Assembly (NCBI GenBank): GCA_022841375.1
Contig: JALHRQ010000006.1
Coordinates: 133,819-197,818, forward strand
DNA from: Burkholderiales bacterium
Lineage (GTDB): Bacteria; Pseudomonadota; Gammaproteobacteria; Burkholderiales; SG8-41
DNA: 64,000 nt
Reading direction: 5' to 3'
Under the pieces are notes generated by a model. The model was not told the DNA's origin, did no database searches, and saw only the letters and a program-made list of their open reading frames with translations. Positions within the stretch are counted from its first letter, which is position 1, and each line of letters begins with the position of its first letter. The translations under genes and the position numbers were made by a program. This document shows positions 42,545-51,042 of the stretch, piece by piece.

Positions 42545-43629
42545 GGTGTGACTGTCGACGCATCGCGGTGGCGTGCATACTGAGCGTTTTGTGCGGCGTG
42601 GCGGTGGCGCAGTCGAAGGCGCCGGCAGTGCCAACTGTGCCGGGTGGTCTGCGTGTAATGGAATCTTTCGAGGTCGGCGCCAATGTTTATGTGCGCGCAC
42701 TCACCGTGGAGCCTGCAACACGCACTTTGTGGGTGGGCACTTCCACCGGTGTAAATGAAGTCGATCTGGCGAGTGGAAAATTGCGCAACACATTTACGCG
42801 CGATCATGGGCTTGCAAATGAGTATGTATTCGCGGTCGGCATTGACCATGATGGTTACAAGTGGTTCGGCACCAACGCCGGCGGCGCGTCGCGGTACCGC
42901 GACGGCAAATGGAAAACTTATTTCCCCATGCACGGAATTGCCGACTATTGGGTCTACGCATTTGCCAATGATTTGCGTGGCAATTTGTGGATTGGCACGT
43001 GGGCCGGCGCCACCCGCTATGAGCTTAAAACCGCCAAGTTCACCAACTACGTCAAGGAACTTGTCAACGAAAAGGTCTATGGCATCGCCGTGGACAAGGC
43101 AGGAAGCGTCTGGTTCGGCACCGAAGGTGGAGTATCAATGTTCGACGGCAAGGCATGGAAGGCATGGAAACATCGCGATGGACTCGGGGCGCCGAATGAA
43201 GCCAAACTGCCTGCGAGCACGAAAACTGGCCCCGATACGCGCTCACGCCATGATATTAATGTGGAGGCCGGCGGCATTGCGACGTTTAATCCCAACTATG
43301 TGTTTTCGATACACACTGCAGCCGACGGCTCGGTGTGGGCCGGCACTTGGGGCGGTGGCGTGGCGCGCTTTGACGGCAAGCGGTGGCGCAATTTCACGGT
43401 GAAAGATGGTCTCGCCGGCAATATCGTTTATGCCATTGCTCAAGACGAACAGGGCGTAATGTGGTTCGGCACAGAGAACGGCGTGTCGCGTCATGATGGC
43501 AAGGAGTGGCGCAGTTTCCGTCGTCAGGATGGCCTGCTGGAAAATAATGTTTATGCGCTTGCCGCCGAAGTCGGTGGCAATATGTGGGTAGGTACCAAGC
43601 GCGGCGTGGCGCGCATCGCCAAGCGGTAG
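42541..43629 (+). CDS. Periplasmic beta-propeller of the two-component-regulator type, copy 1
   Basis: The 362-residue protein has a signal peptide ending at AVAQ. Repeats of the reg_prop type follow: LWVGTSTGVNEVD, KWFGTNAGGASRYRDGKWKTY, LWIGTWAGATRY, VWFGTEGGVSMFDGKAW, VWAGTWGGGVARFDGKRWRNFTVKDGL, MWFGTENGVSRHDGKEWRSF, MWVGTKRGVARI. These usually make up the sensor part of large hybrid kinases; here they stand alone. It is a paralogue of the next gene. No heme motif. It may sense an extracellular ligand, or bind the preceding cytochrome; function unproven. Confidence 0.88.
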   Translation: MRCDCRRIAVACILSVLCGVAVAQSKAPAVPTVPGGLRVMESFEVGANVYVRALTVEPATRTLWVGTSTGVNEVDLASGKLRNTFTRDHGLANEYVFAVGIDHDGYKWFGTNAGGASRYRDGKWKTYFPMHGIADYWVYAFANDLRGNLWIGTWAGATRYELKTAKFTNYVKELVNEKVYGIAVDKAGSVWFGTEGGVSMFDGKAWKAWKHRDGLGAPNEAKLPASTKTGPDTRSRHDINVEAGGIATFNPNYVFSIHTAADGSVWAGTWGGGVARFDGKRWRNFTVKDGLAGNIVYAIAQDEQGVMWFGTENGVSRHDGKEWRSFRRQDGLLENNVYALAAEVGGNMWVGTKRGVARIAKR

Positions 43630-43656
43630 CGTATCCGATCAAGACAGGAGAGATCT

Positions 43657-44910
43657 ATGGGAATTAATTACAAGCTTGCTGGAATCGCACTGATCGCTGT
43701 GGGCGTTGTGGCTGCAGGTGCCTACACGCTCGGTAAACGCAGCGGGGAATCAGCGAGCGTCGATGCGGCCAAGTCGATTGCTGCCGCCGCGCCAGGGGCT
43801 AAAGGTGCCCTGCCGACGAACCATCCGCCGATGGCAAACAAGGACGGACAAACCGAGCGGCAGGGAAAAGTGCAAGTCGATACGACGCAGGCATTCACAC
43901 ACTTTCGTGTCGGCAACAAGAACGTGAAGGCAATCCATGCCGAGGGCAAGGTGATGTGGGTAGGGACTTCGGGTGGCGTCATTCGGTATGACACGACGAC
44001 TGACGAGTTCAAGCTGTTTGATGCTAAAAACGGACTGCTATCCAACGGCATTTTTCACATTAGCAGGTTGCAGGGACGTATCGCCGTAGGCACTTACGGC
44101 GGCGGGCTGTCGCTATACGACGAAAAAACCGACAAGTGGGAGACTTTAAATATCCCCGATGGACTGGGTGATGCTTTTGTCTACGACGTTGTGCAGGCAT
44201 CCAACGGTGATGTGTGGATTGCGACTTGGTCGGGTGCCAATCGCATACGCGGCGGCGCACTCAAAGACCGCTCAAAGTGGGATCTTTACACCGTGGCGAA
44301 CACCAAAGGCGGATTGCCCAACGACTGGGTATATGGCCTGGCCGAGGGCAAGAACGGTGACATCTGGCTTGCCACTGAGGGTGGCATGGCGCGGTTCGCC
44401 GGCGGCAAGTGGGAGAACTGGAACCACGCAAAGGGTGTAGGAGCGCCCTACGAAGCCGTTAAAAAAGACATCCAGTTCAAGGAGGATCCGTCGAAGCAAT
44501 CAGCACATCACGCTCGACAGAAGGAAGAAATGGGGCTGCAAAAAATTGATGTTGCCTACAACCCTAACTATATCGTTTCGCTGCGTGTGGATGGTGATGG
44601 CATAGTATGGGCCGGAACCTGGGGCGGCGGGCTTGCGCGCTATGACGGCAAGCAGTGGAAAAATTATACCGTTGCCGATGGACTACCCGGCAACCATGTG
44701 TTCATGTTGCACATTGATCACAAAAAGAAACTATGGATTGGCACCAACAATGGCCTTGCATTCATGAAGGATGGCAAGTTTCAGGTAATGACAACCGCTA
44801 ATGGACTGTTTGCCGACAACGTATTCTCCATGGCGACGACGCCCGAAGGTGCGTTGTGGGTTGGCAGCTTTGGTGGCGTGGCCAATATTCGAAAAACGTC
44901 GTTAAATTAA
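43657..44910 (+). CDS. Periplasmic beta-propeller of the two-component-regulator type, copy 2
   Basis: The 417-residue protein has an N-terminal hydrophobic helix (about 7-24) that looks like an uncleaved anchor, then a low-complexity linker to about residue 75. The propeller repeats follow (MWVGTSGGVIRYD, VWIATWSGANRI, IWLATEGGMARFAGGKWENW, VWAGTWGGGLARYDGKQWKNYTVADGL, LWIGTNNGLAFMKDG, LWVGSFGGVANI). A charged insert with HHARQKEEMG lies near residue 290. CAGGAGAG precedes the ATG. Probably an inner-membrane-anchored sensor working with its soluble paralogue (inference). Confidence 0.88.
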   Translation: MGINYKLAGIALIAVGVVAAGAYTLGKRSGESASVDAAKSIAAAAPGAKGALPTNHPPMANKDGQTERQGKVQVDTTQAFTHFRVGNKNVKAIHAEGKVMWVGTSGGVIRYDTTTDEFKLFDAKNGLLSNGIFHISRLQGRIAVGTYGGGLSLYDEKTDKWETLNIPDGLGDAFVYDVVQASNGDVWIATWSGANRIRGGALKDRSKWDLYTVANTKGGLPNDWVYGLAEGKNGDIWLATEGGMARFAGGKWENWNHAKGVGAPYEAVKKDIQFKEDPSKQSAHHARQKEEMGLQKIDVAYNPNYIVSLRVDGDGIVWAGTWGGGLARYDGKQWKNYTVADGLPGNHVFMLHIDHKKKLWIGTNNGLAFMKDGKFQVMTTANGLFADNVFSMATTPEGALWVGSFGGVANIRKTSLN

Positions 44911-44911
44911 A

Positions 44912-45742
44912 ATGGGCGCGCTTATCAAAGGTGTAATCAAGAATCCGCTCATATTTACGCCTGCGTTGCGGCGCCTGGCGTGTCTGGCGGTCTTCGGCAT
45001 CTTCCTTGTATTCGCGGATCTGGTGTATGCCGCCGAACCGGTGCTAACGCCCGCTCAGGCAATCAACGTTGCGGGCCGCCAGCGAATGCTCAGCCAGCGC
45101 ATTGTCAAGGCCTATGTGCAGGTTGGTCTCGGCATAACACCAGAACTTTCGGTCCGACAGCTGGCTGATGCGGTGCTGCTTTTTGAGAAACAACTGGCGC
45201 AATTGCGAAGCGGTGCGCCTGATGCTCAAAGCCGACAATCGCTGGCTGCAATCGAAAAACTTTGGCAGCGGTTCAGGTTCGTGGCCAATGGCCAGGTCAA
45301 CCGCCGCAACGCCGAGGTCCTGTTGGGCATGGGCAATGATTTGCTCGCCGCTGCACATGAACTGACGCTCGCGCTGCAGAGCCGCTCCGGCATTTCTACT
45401 GCGCGCCTCGTCGAAATCTCAGGGCGGCAGCGTATGCTGTCGCAGCGACTGGCGAAATTTTATCTCGCGAGAGCGTGGGGAATTGATTCTATGGTTGCCG
45501 CCCGCGAACTCGGTTCCGCGCACGTGGAATTTGATGCTGCACTCGTAATGCTGCGATCAGCTCCGGAAAACACCGCCGAGATTAACAAGGAACTCGATGC
45601 CGTCGCGCTACAGTGGGAGTGGTTCAAGAATGCGCTCTCACTTGAAGGTGCGGCAAGTTATGGTCTGGTGGTGGTGCATGTGAGTGAGGCAATACTGAAT
45701 AGTATGGAACTGGTAACCACCCTATACGAAGAATTACCGTGA
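44912..45742 (+). CDS. Secreted protein with two PilJ-N (type IV pili transducer N-terminal) domains
   Basis: The 276-residue protein has a signal peptide (LAVFGIFLVFADLVYA) followed by two copies of the PilJ-N/NIT-like helical module, each opening with an almost identical motif: NVAGRQRMLSQRIVKAY near residue 52 and EISGRQRMLSQRLAKFYL near 172. These modules are normally the periplasmic sensors of chemoreceptors and kinases. Here no output domain is attached. It starts one base after the propeller gene stop, so it belongs to that sensor operon. A freestanding ligand-binding partner of the kinase is likely (inference). Confidence 0.87.
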   Translation: MGALIKGVIKNPLIFTPALRRLACLAVFGIFLVFADLVYAAEPVLTPAQAINVAGRQRMLSQRIVKAYVQVGLGITPELSVRQLADAVLLFEKQLAQLRSGAPDAQSRQSLAAIEKLWQRFRFVANGQVNRRNAEVLLGMGNDLLAAAHELTLALQSRSGISTARLVEISGRQRMLSQRLAKFYLARAWGIDSMVAARELGSAHVEFDAALVMLRSAPENTAEINKELDAVALQWEWFKNALSLEGAASYGLVVVHVSEAILNSMELVTTLYEELP

Positions 45743-45853
45743 CCAGAATTTGATATGGACATCGATATCTGACCCTGTGGGTGACGGCATAAGATATGGT
45801 GATGCGCTTATGAGCACGGTATTCATTTTGGATTCAACAAGATTGGAGAGGCA

Positions 45854-46675
45854 GTGACACATGTGATAGACATAGCGGTTATCGTATGTGGGAGAGCACA
45901 TAAGTCAGCAGGGATAATGCTGCTGGCTTCGCTGTTTAGCTTCGGCGCCATGGCGGCGCAGTCTCAGGGTGAGCGTCAGGTTGCAAGTGTGGACGCACCT
46001 GGCACCCTCTATCAGAACAATTGCTCCGTTTGTCACGGTGAGAGGGGTGACGGCAAGAGTATGGCGCGGTTCGCGCTCGACCCTCCTCCGGCAGACTTCA
46101 CTTCAGAAAAAACCCGCAAGAAACTCTCGCGTGCTCACATGATTGAAGTGCTGAGCAAAGGAACTCGCACCAAGCAAGGTAATCCTACAGCCATGGTTGC
46201 CTGGACGCACCAATTGAGCCGCAAGCAAATGGAGACCGTTGTGGACTATGTCATAGTCAAGTTCATGGACGGCAAGGTGGCGCAGAATGACCAGATTCAC
46301 GCCGAAGGCCACGAGCACCAGGGCCATGACCACTCAGTGGCAAATGTCAAGGAAGTAAACTATCCATATGGTCTCCAGGCAAATGCTGCGCGCGGGAAAT
46401 CGATTTACTCGGCAAATTGCGCGCGGTGCCACGGCGCAAAGGGTGACGGCACTGGCAACTCCGCGGGTACGGGACCGAATAAGCCCCGAAACTTTCATGA
46501 CGCCGACTTTCGCAAGTTTGCCACCGGATTCTCGTTGTTCTCAGCGGTATCGCGTGGCAGCGGCCACATGCCCGCATGGGGCAAGACACTAAGCAACCAG
46601 GAAATAGCGGACGTCTCGGAATACGTCCGGCTAACTTATGTCGGTCGGCGGCGCACAGGGGCGGTGGCGAAGTAA
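45854..46675 (+). CDS. Diheme cytochrome c with His-rich linker
   Basis: A GTG start with GGAGAGG just upstream gives 273 residues; the signal peptide ends near MAAQ. Two class I domains carry CSVCH (about 57) and CARCH (about 189) with Met loops PTAMVAW and GHMPAWG. The linker between them has six His within about fifteen residues (HAEGHEHQGHDH), a likely metal site. The domains resemble those of the triheme cytochrome at 12108-13154. It lies 111 bases after the sensor operon and could have its own promoter, which I did not find. Confidence 0.9.
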   Translation: MTHVIDIAVIVCGRAHKSAGIMLLASLFSFGAMAAQSQGERQVASVDAPGTLYQNNCSVCHGERGDGKSMARFALDPPPADFTSEKTRKKLSRAHMIEVLSKGTRTKQGNPTAMVAWTHQLSRKQMETVVDYVIVKFMDGKVAQNDQIHAEGHEHQGHDHSVANVKEVNYPYGLQANAARGKSIYSANCARCHGAKGDGTGNSAGTGPNKPRNFHDADFRKFATGFSLFSAVSRGSGHMPAWGKTLSNQEIADVSEYVRLTYVGRRRTGAVAK

Positions 46676-46711
46676 TTGGATTGGGTTGTCCGGAGTATCA
46701 ATACACAGCCC

Positions 46712-46737
46712 CCCAGTTAGTAGCCGGGGATTTTTGA
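46712..46737 (+). terminator. Weak terminator-like hairpin between convergent genes
   Basis: A CCCC run and a GGGG run about twelve bases apart are followed by ATTTTTG. The stem is only four or five pairs long, so the call is tentative. Confidence 0.3.
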
Positions 46738-46856
46738 TCGGACCTGATTGCAGAGCGCAGGTTTGATTCAATGGCTGGACTGCGGTTTGGATTTGCTTTT
46801 CGACAGCATATTTCTCATCCGCGAACCACTCTTGCAAGTGTCGTGAGTGACGAAGA

Positions 46857-48554
46857 CTAAACGCTTTCGTCCAGTGCCGGAGGTGGCAAAGTAATCTCGA
46901 TCTCGAAACCAGCCGCAGTGAGATGCCCACCCATGGCGGTTACCCGACGGCACGTCGATTCTATCCGGGGATCGGTTTCCGCATTGGACAAAAGTCTTTC
47001 GGCGGATATCGCATCACAGGTGACCCGAATCAGCACATCTGCTCCGCTCGCCAGGGTTGCTACCATGATCAGTTTCGGAACGGGTTGTTCTTCATCATCG
47101 CTGTCAACGTACGCGTGCAGCAGATTCATGAATGCTTCGGTTAGGTGATCTGGGACGACAACACGAGCTGGCAGGCCGGTGCCAGGCATGAATTCTATGG
47201 TCGTTCCCCGGAAGCCGTGATCGAAAGCAAGGAAATCACAGATCGCCTTGACCATCTGGTTCACGTCCACCGGTTCCATTGTCTCGCTGCGGGCCGCGGC
47301 GAAATTGACGATCTGCCGCGTCTTTGCCGCAATGCGCCGGGTCTGCTCCATAATCATGTCAGACTTGCAGTCATGGCAATCACCATTACGCTCCCGATCG
47401 GCAATGCCCTCCGCAAGCCCTGATATTGTCGCCAGTGGATTGCCGATTTCGTGCGCGAGGGAAGACGCCATCGTCGCAAGTGCGGCCATTTTTTCACGAT
47501 GCCAGCGCTGTTCGCGAATGATCGATAGCTCCTGCGCACGCGTCTGCGCATCTATGATGCGTTGGCCGTAGCGCACGATCAGCAGCAGGACGAAATAGAG
47601 CAGCAGGAGGAGCGCACCCATGACTGCTAGAAGAAAATTCGAGGATGCCTCGACCTTGCGTTGGTTCTCAATGGCGCCTTGTGTGAGCTTCGCCTGGTTA
47701 GCGGCGGAGTGCTCCGCAGTCCGTGCCAAGGCGCTCTTGATTTGGTCAAGGAACGGCGTGATGTCTGAATAAATCTCGAACACGCCCACGACATTGTCAC
47801 CATCAGCGCCAAACACTGGCAAATAGCTTGAGATGAGGTCGCGGTTTTCCACTACACCCTCGAAAGCACTGAATTTGTCGCGATGCGTGAGTTCGCTCGC
47901 GGGTTGGCCACTGATTGCAGTGCGCCAGCCCTGGTTATCGCGCTTGTCCTCTCCAATCTGGATGTGTTCCGTGGAATATACGGTGATGCCGCGCGAGTCA
48001 ATCACCTTAATTTTGAATACGGCGCTTTTCTGTATGGTCGCGGCTATTTTTGTATCAAGTGCTGCAAATCCCGGAAGGGCGAGTATTTTCTTTCCAATGT
48101 CAGCGAAACAGGCACGCGCTGCGGTTGGAGGGGGCGTTACGTCCGTCATGGGACTGTTCCCAGCCATAGCGCGGCAGTGCTCGGTCGGAACTCGTTGGGC
48201 TTGCGCGACAAATGGCGCGAAGTGTGAATCCCATATGGCATTTGCTAGCAGGCGCGTGAGCTTGACGTGCCCCGCTTCGTGAATGAGAAGAATATCCCGG
48301 CGGACTACGGCCTCTTGCTGTCTGGAAAAATCCTCATGAATTTGTGCAACGAAAGCTTTCTGTTCGTGCTGTACCTGCCTGAAGTAAGCGATTTCCTGGA
48401 GTTGGAGAAAGTAGAGCACGATCGCAACAACTAAAAATGCCCCAAGCGCTGTGGCCGAAAAATAGCGGATGAGATGAAACTTTTTTTTATTGAAATCAAG
48501 TGCAGCAGATGCCCCCTCAGCTTGTCCGGACCGCGTCGTAGCCCGCTGGCTCAT
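46857..48554 (-). CDS. Membrane sensor kinase with degenerate ATPase domain
   Basis: The 565-residue protein has transmembrane helices at about 28-50 and 310-335 with a periplasmic sensor between them that is paralogous to the kinase at 34335-36197, including the two cysteines (TEHCRAM, ARACFAD). The dimerisation helix has an intact H box SSLAHEIGNPLA near residue 370 and a CHDC motif in the loop after it. The ATPase part is eroded: the N box reads NLLHAYVDS, and no DxGxG or GxGxG box can be found before the end. It probably cannot phosphorylate itself; it may act as phosphatase or as a heterodimer partner (inference). An FNR-like box lies upstream. Confidence 0.87.
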   Translation of the reverse strand: MSQRATTRSGQAEGASAALDFNKKKFHLIRYFSATALGAFLVVAIVLYFLQLQEIAYFRQVQHEQKAFVAQIHEDFSRQQEAVVRRDILLIHEAGHVKLTRLLANAIWDSHFAPFVAQAQRVPTEHCRAMAGNSPMTDVTPPPTAARACFADIGKKILALPGFAALDTKIAATIQKSAVFKIKVIDSRGITVYSTEHIQIGEDKRDNQGWRTAISGQPASELTHRDKFSAFEGVVENRDLISSYLPVFGADGDNVVGVFEIYSDITPFLDQIKSALARTAEHSAANQAKLTQGAIENQRKVEASSNFLLAVMGALLLLLYFVLLLIVRYGQRIIDAQTRAQELSIIREQRWHREKMAALATMASSLAHEIGNPLATISGLAEGIADRERNGDCHDCKSDMIMEQTRRIAAKTRQIVNFAAARSETMEPVDVNQMVKAICDFLAFDHGFRGTTIEFMPGTGLPARVVVPDHLTEAFMNLLHAYVDSDDEEQPVPKLIMVATLASGADVLIRVTCDAISAERLLSNAETDPRIESTCRRVTAMGGHLTAAGFEIEITLPPPALDESV

Positions 48555-48656
48555 GATCTATTTATCGTTCCAATTCAAATGGTTGCAGTGCCGGACTGTT
48601 CATCAATCTTACTTTGCCCGACTTTATTGATTATTGGTGGTTTAACCAACGGGGTA

Positions 48657-48670
48657 TTGACGTATATCAA
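48657..48670. promoter_or_regulatory. FNR/Anr-like box upstream of the degenerate kinase
   Basis: TTGACGTATATCAA matches TTGAT-N4-ATCAA at nine of ten positions and lies about 100 bases before the kinase start on the minus strand. Confidence 0.5.
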
Positions 48671-49132
48671 TCCGGTATGCACAGAACAGCCCTCAAATAG
48701 CCGGAATCCTGCCGAGTGAAGTTCGCTTTTCCAGACTTCCGGATGAACACTCCATTTCGCGAGGAACTGAGATGGCAGCCGAAGAGTCATGCGGGGGTGG
48801 TGCATGCGAAATTTGAAATTCATAATAAGGTCAATACTTTCCGGACATTGAGCGGGAAAGGCTGGATAAGTGACTGATTAAATTGAATATCCAAGATATT
48901 TTCCTGACATCGATTTGAACAGCACCGCTTCGATTTGCGAACCTGCACTCAACACACTTCATGGGTGCAAACCTGCGCAATTTCATCAGTCAAAAAAGGG
49001 CTCCTTGCGGCCTTCACGGCCGCGCAGGGCTGGCTCCCTTACTCCGGCCGAGGGTGGTTCGGTAGCTAGGTAGCCGCTGCTGGGCAAGGCGGGTTACCGT
49101 ACAGATCGGTCCGCTCAATTTGTGCAACATCA

Positions 49133-49149
49133 ACCCCCAACTTGGGGGT
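49133..49149 (+). promoter_or_regulatory. Palindrome covering the ribosome binding site of the diguanylate cyclase
   Basis: ACCCCCAACTTGGGGGT can fold with 7-base arms around ACT. The GGGGG of the right arm is the only ribosome-binding-site-like stretch before the ATG at 49158, so folding would hide it. Confidence 0.4.
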
Positions 49150-49157
49150 GATCCGTG

Positions 49158-50018
49158 ATGAAAATCGCACAAATACAAAGTGATGTTCCCGCCCCACGGC
49201 CCAAGGCAACCAAACAGGCCGAATCCCTGTCCAAAGTGCTTGGTCAAAGCGAGCACGTCAACCAGTTAGTGAAGGAATCCGCCGAGGAACTATCCTCGGT
49301 AAATACTGCAATCAAGCAGGAACTTCAAAATCAACACGTGCAGCCCGCAGTAGCAAACGTTATCGTCCAAAGCGAAGCCGTTGAGAGCAAAGTTCAGGAT
49401 GCATCTGACAAGCTCACGGTTGTAAATCTGGCCTTAGAGGTGGAAATCCGCGAGCGGATTATTGTTGAGCAGGAATTAGCCACCGCCATCGAACAAAAGG
49501 AAGTTGCTCAGGATGCCGCCCTTCACGATGCCTTGACCGGCCTGCCCAACCGCGCGCTGTTTATCGATCGGCTCGAGCATGGAATTGCGCAGGCGAAGCG
49601 GGATTGTGGAAATCTGGCCGTTATTTTCGTCGACCTGGACAAATTCAAAAGCGTTAACGACACGCATGGTCACGACGTAGGTGATTTGGTTTTACAAACA
49701 GCGGCGCAGCGGCTGAAAAGCCATTTTCGCGATGGCGACACGGTCAGCCGTTATGGCGGCGATGAATTTTTGTGCTTGCTGACGGGTATCCAGAAGGAAA
49801 GCGACATCGCAATGATTGCGCTGAAGATCATCAAGGGGATGCAAGCCCCCATCAAGGTGAATGTACGCGACGTCAAGGTGAATGCGAAAATCGGTGCAAG
49901 TATTGGAATCGCGATTTTTCCGCAGCACGGCACCACCGCGGAAGTGCTGATCAGACGTGCCGATGAGGCGATGTATCAAGTAAAAAAGAGCAAGTGCAAG
50001 TATTTATTCGCGCATTAG
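49158..50018 (+). CDS. Soluble diguanylate cyclase (GGDEF) with coiled-coil N-terminus
   Basis: The 286-residue protein has no transmembrane helix. Residues about 20-115 are Glu/Gln/Val-rich and predicted coiled coil, which can drive dimerisation. The GGDEF domain (about 120-284) has DALTGLPNR, the active site YGGDEF near 200, the inhibition site RDGD ten residues before it, and SIGIAIFP. It should make c-di-GMP. There is no recognisable sensor, so activity may be set by expression. ATG 49158 is preferred to a GTG one codon earlier. It is closed off by its own terminator. Confidence 0.92.
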   Translation: MKIAQIQSDVPAPRPKATKQAESLSKVLGQSEHVNQLVKESAEELSSVNTAIKQELQNQHVQPAVANVIVQSEAVESKVQDASDKLTVVNLALEVEIRERIIVEQELATAIEQKEVAQDAALHDALTGLPNRALFIDRLEHGIAQAKRDCGNLAVIFVDLDKFKSVNDTHGHDVGDLVLQTAAQRLKSHFRDGDTVSRYGGDEFLCLLTGIQKESDIAMIALKIIKGMQAPIKVNVRDVKVNAKIGASIGIAIFPQHGTTAEVLIRRADEAMYQVKKSKCKYLFAH

Positions 50019-50031
50019 GACAAACAAAGGT

Positions 50032-50060
50032 CAAAGGGCTCCGCAAGGAGCCCTTTGTTA
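50032..50060. terminator. Intrinsic terminator after the GGDEF gene
   Basis: An 11-base perfect stem (CAAAGGGCTCC with GGAGCCCTTTG) with GCAA loop, followed by TTATTTG. It sits between convergent genes and may serve both. Confidence 0.8.
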
Positions 50061-50076
50061 TTTGACAGTCGCAGGA

Positions 50077-51042
50077 TCAGCTGGGCTGTACTCCCGCAGC
50101 CCTGATCACCTTGCGCCACTTGTCAATTTCGCTCTGCATGTATTTGGCGAATTCAGCAGGGCTGTTGCCCACCGGATCCGCGCCTTCACGCGTCAGGCGC
50201 TCGTTCAGGTCCGGGCTTTTTAGTCCCGCCACAACTTCGGCATTGAGCCGGTTGACAAGTTCTGCCGGTGTGGCAGCGGGAGCGACCAGGCCGTACCAGG
50301 TCGACGATTCGTAACCCTTGATGCCCGCCTCGACCATGGTCGGCAGTTCTTTCGCAGCGGGTGAGCGTTGCGCGCCGGTCACCGCCAGCGGAAACAGCCG
50401 CTTGCTGGCGACCTGCGGCATGCCTGAAGCGATGCTGGCAAAAGCCATCGTGACCTGGCCGCCGACGACGTCCATCATTGCCGGCTGCACGCCTTTGTAT
50501 GGAATGTGCAGGATGTCGATTTGCGCCAGCATCTTGAACAATTCGCCCGACAGGTGACCGCCGACACCGTTACCCGCTGAAGCGAATGTCAGCTTGCCCG
50601 GTTGCCTTTTCGCCAACGCCACCAGTTCCCTGACCGACCTTGCCGGAATCGACGGGTGGATCAGCAACACCAGATTCTGCGTGGCGACCAGGGTGATCGG
50701 CGCGAAATCCTTCACCGGATCGTACGGCAGCGATTTGTACAGGCTGACGTTGGTGGCGAGGGATGCGATGGTGCCCATCATCAGCGTATAACCGTCGGGC
50801 GGTGCCTTGGCCACCAGTTCGGCGGCGATTGCGCCGCCGGCGCCGGGCCGGTTATCAACCAGCACCTGCTGATTCCACTTCGACGACAGTTTCGGACCAA
50901 TGGCCCGTGCCAGAGTATCGACACTGCCGCCGGGTGTGCTGACGACAACAATGCGTACCGGTTTGGTTGGATAATTCTGCGCTGCCGCCGGCAAGGCCGC
51001 GGTCAGTGCGGTGATGATCAGCAGTGCGGACTGGCTGCGCAT
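50077..51042 (-). CDS. Bug/TctC-family periplasmic carboxylate-binding protein
   Basis: GGGAGGAAG upstream selects ATG 51042 (321 residues); the signal peptide ends at AAAQ, then NYPTKPVRIVV. All family landmarks are present: YPTKPVRIVV, PGGSVDTLARAI, VDNRPGAGGAIAAE, YTLMMGTI, AYKSLPYDP-like LYKSLPYDPVKDFAPITL and the C-terminal lobe. It binds a small carboxylate or related compound in the periplasm. No TctA or TctB membrane subunit is nearby, as is common for this expanded family. It is divergent from the lyase-dehydratase genes, which suggests that its ligand feeds them (inference). Confidence 0.93.
   Translation of the reverse strand: MRSQSALLIITALTAALPAAAQNYPTKPVRIVVVSTPGGSVDTLARAIGPKLSSKWNQQVLVDNRPGAGGAIAAELVAKAPPDGYTLMMGTIASLATNVSLYKSLPYDPVKDFAPITLVATQNLVLLIHPSIPARSVRELVALAKRQPGKLTFASAGNGVGGHLSGELFKMLAQIDILHIPYKGVQPAMMDVVGGQVTMAFASIASGMPQVASKRLFPLAVTGAQRSPAAKELPTMVEAGIKGYESSTWYGLVAPAATPAELVNRLNAEVVAGLKSPDLNERLTREGADPVGNSPAEFAKYMQSEIDKWRKVIRAAGVQPS

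Larger units (their letters stand above)
48555..49157. other. Divergent regulatory gap between kinase and diguanylate cyclase
   Basis: I see no gene in these 603 bases. They hold an FNR-like box (48657-48670), an AATATC-CAA-GATATT palindrome near 48890, and a structured leader before the cyclase. In that leader, GCGGCC-TTCAC-GGCCGC near 49007-49023 follows a 16-base match (48995-49010) to the reverse complement of the terminator behind the same gene. Confidence 0.5.

Noticed and set aside
48575-48823. Minus-strand frame of 82 codons upstream of the degenerate kinase
   Set aside because: It spans the FNR-like box, has no ribosome binding site and no family features.
49020-49115. Possible c-di-GMP (GEMM) riboswitch before the GGDEF gene, suggested by GGTAG and GGGTTACCG segments
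   Set aside because: The conserved GGGACGCAAAGCC core and its spacing are absent, so I report only a structured leader.
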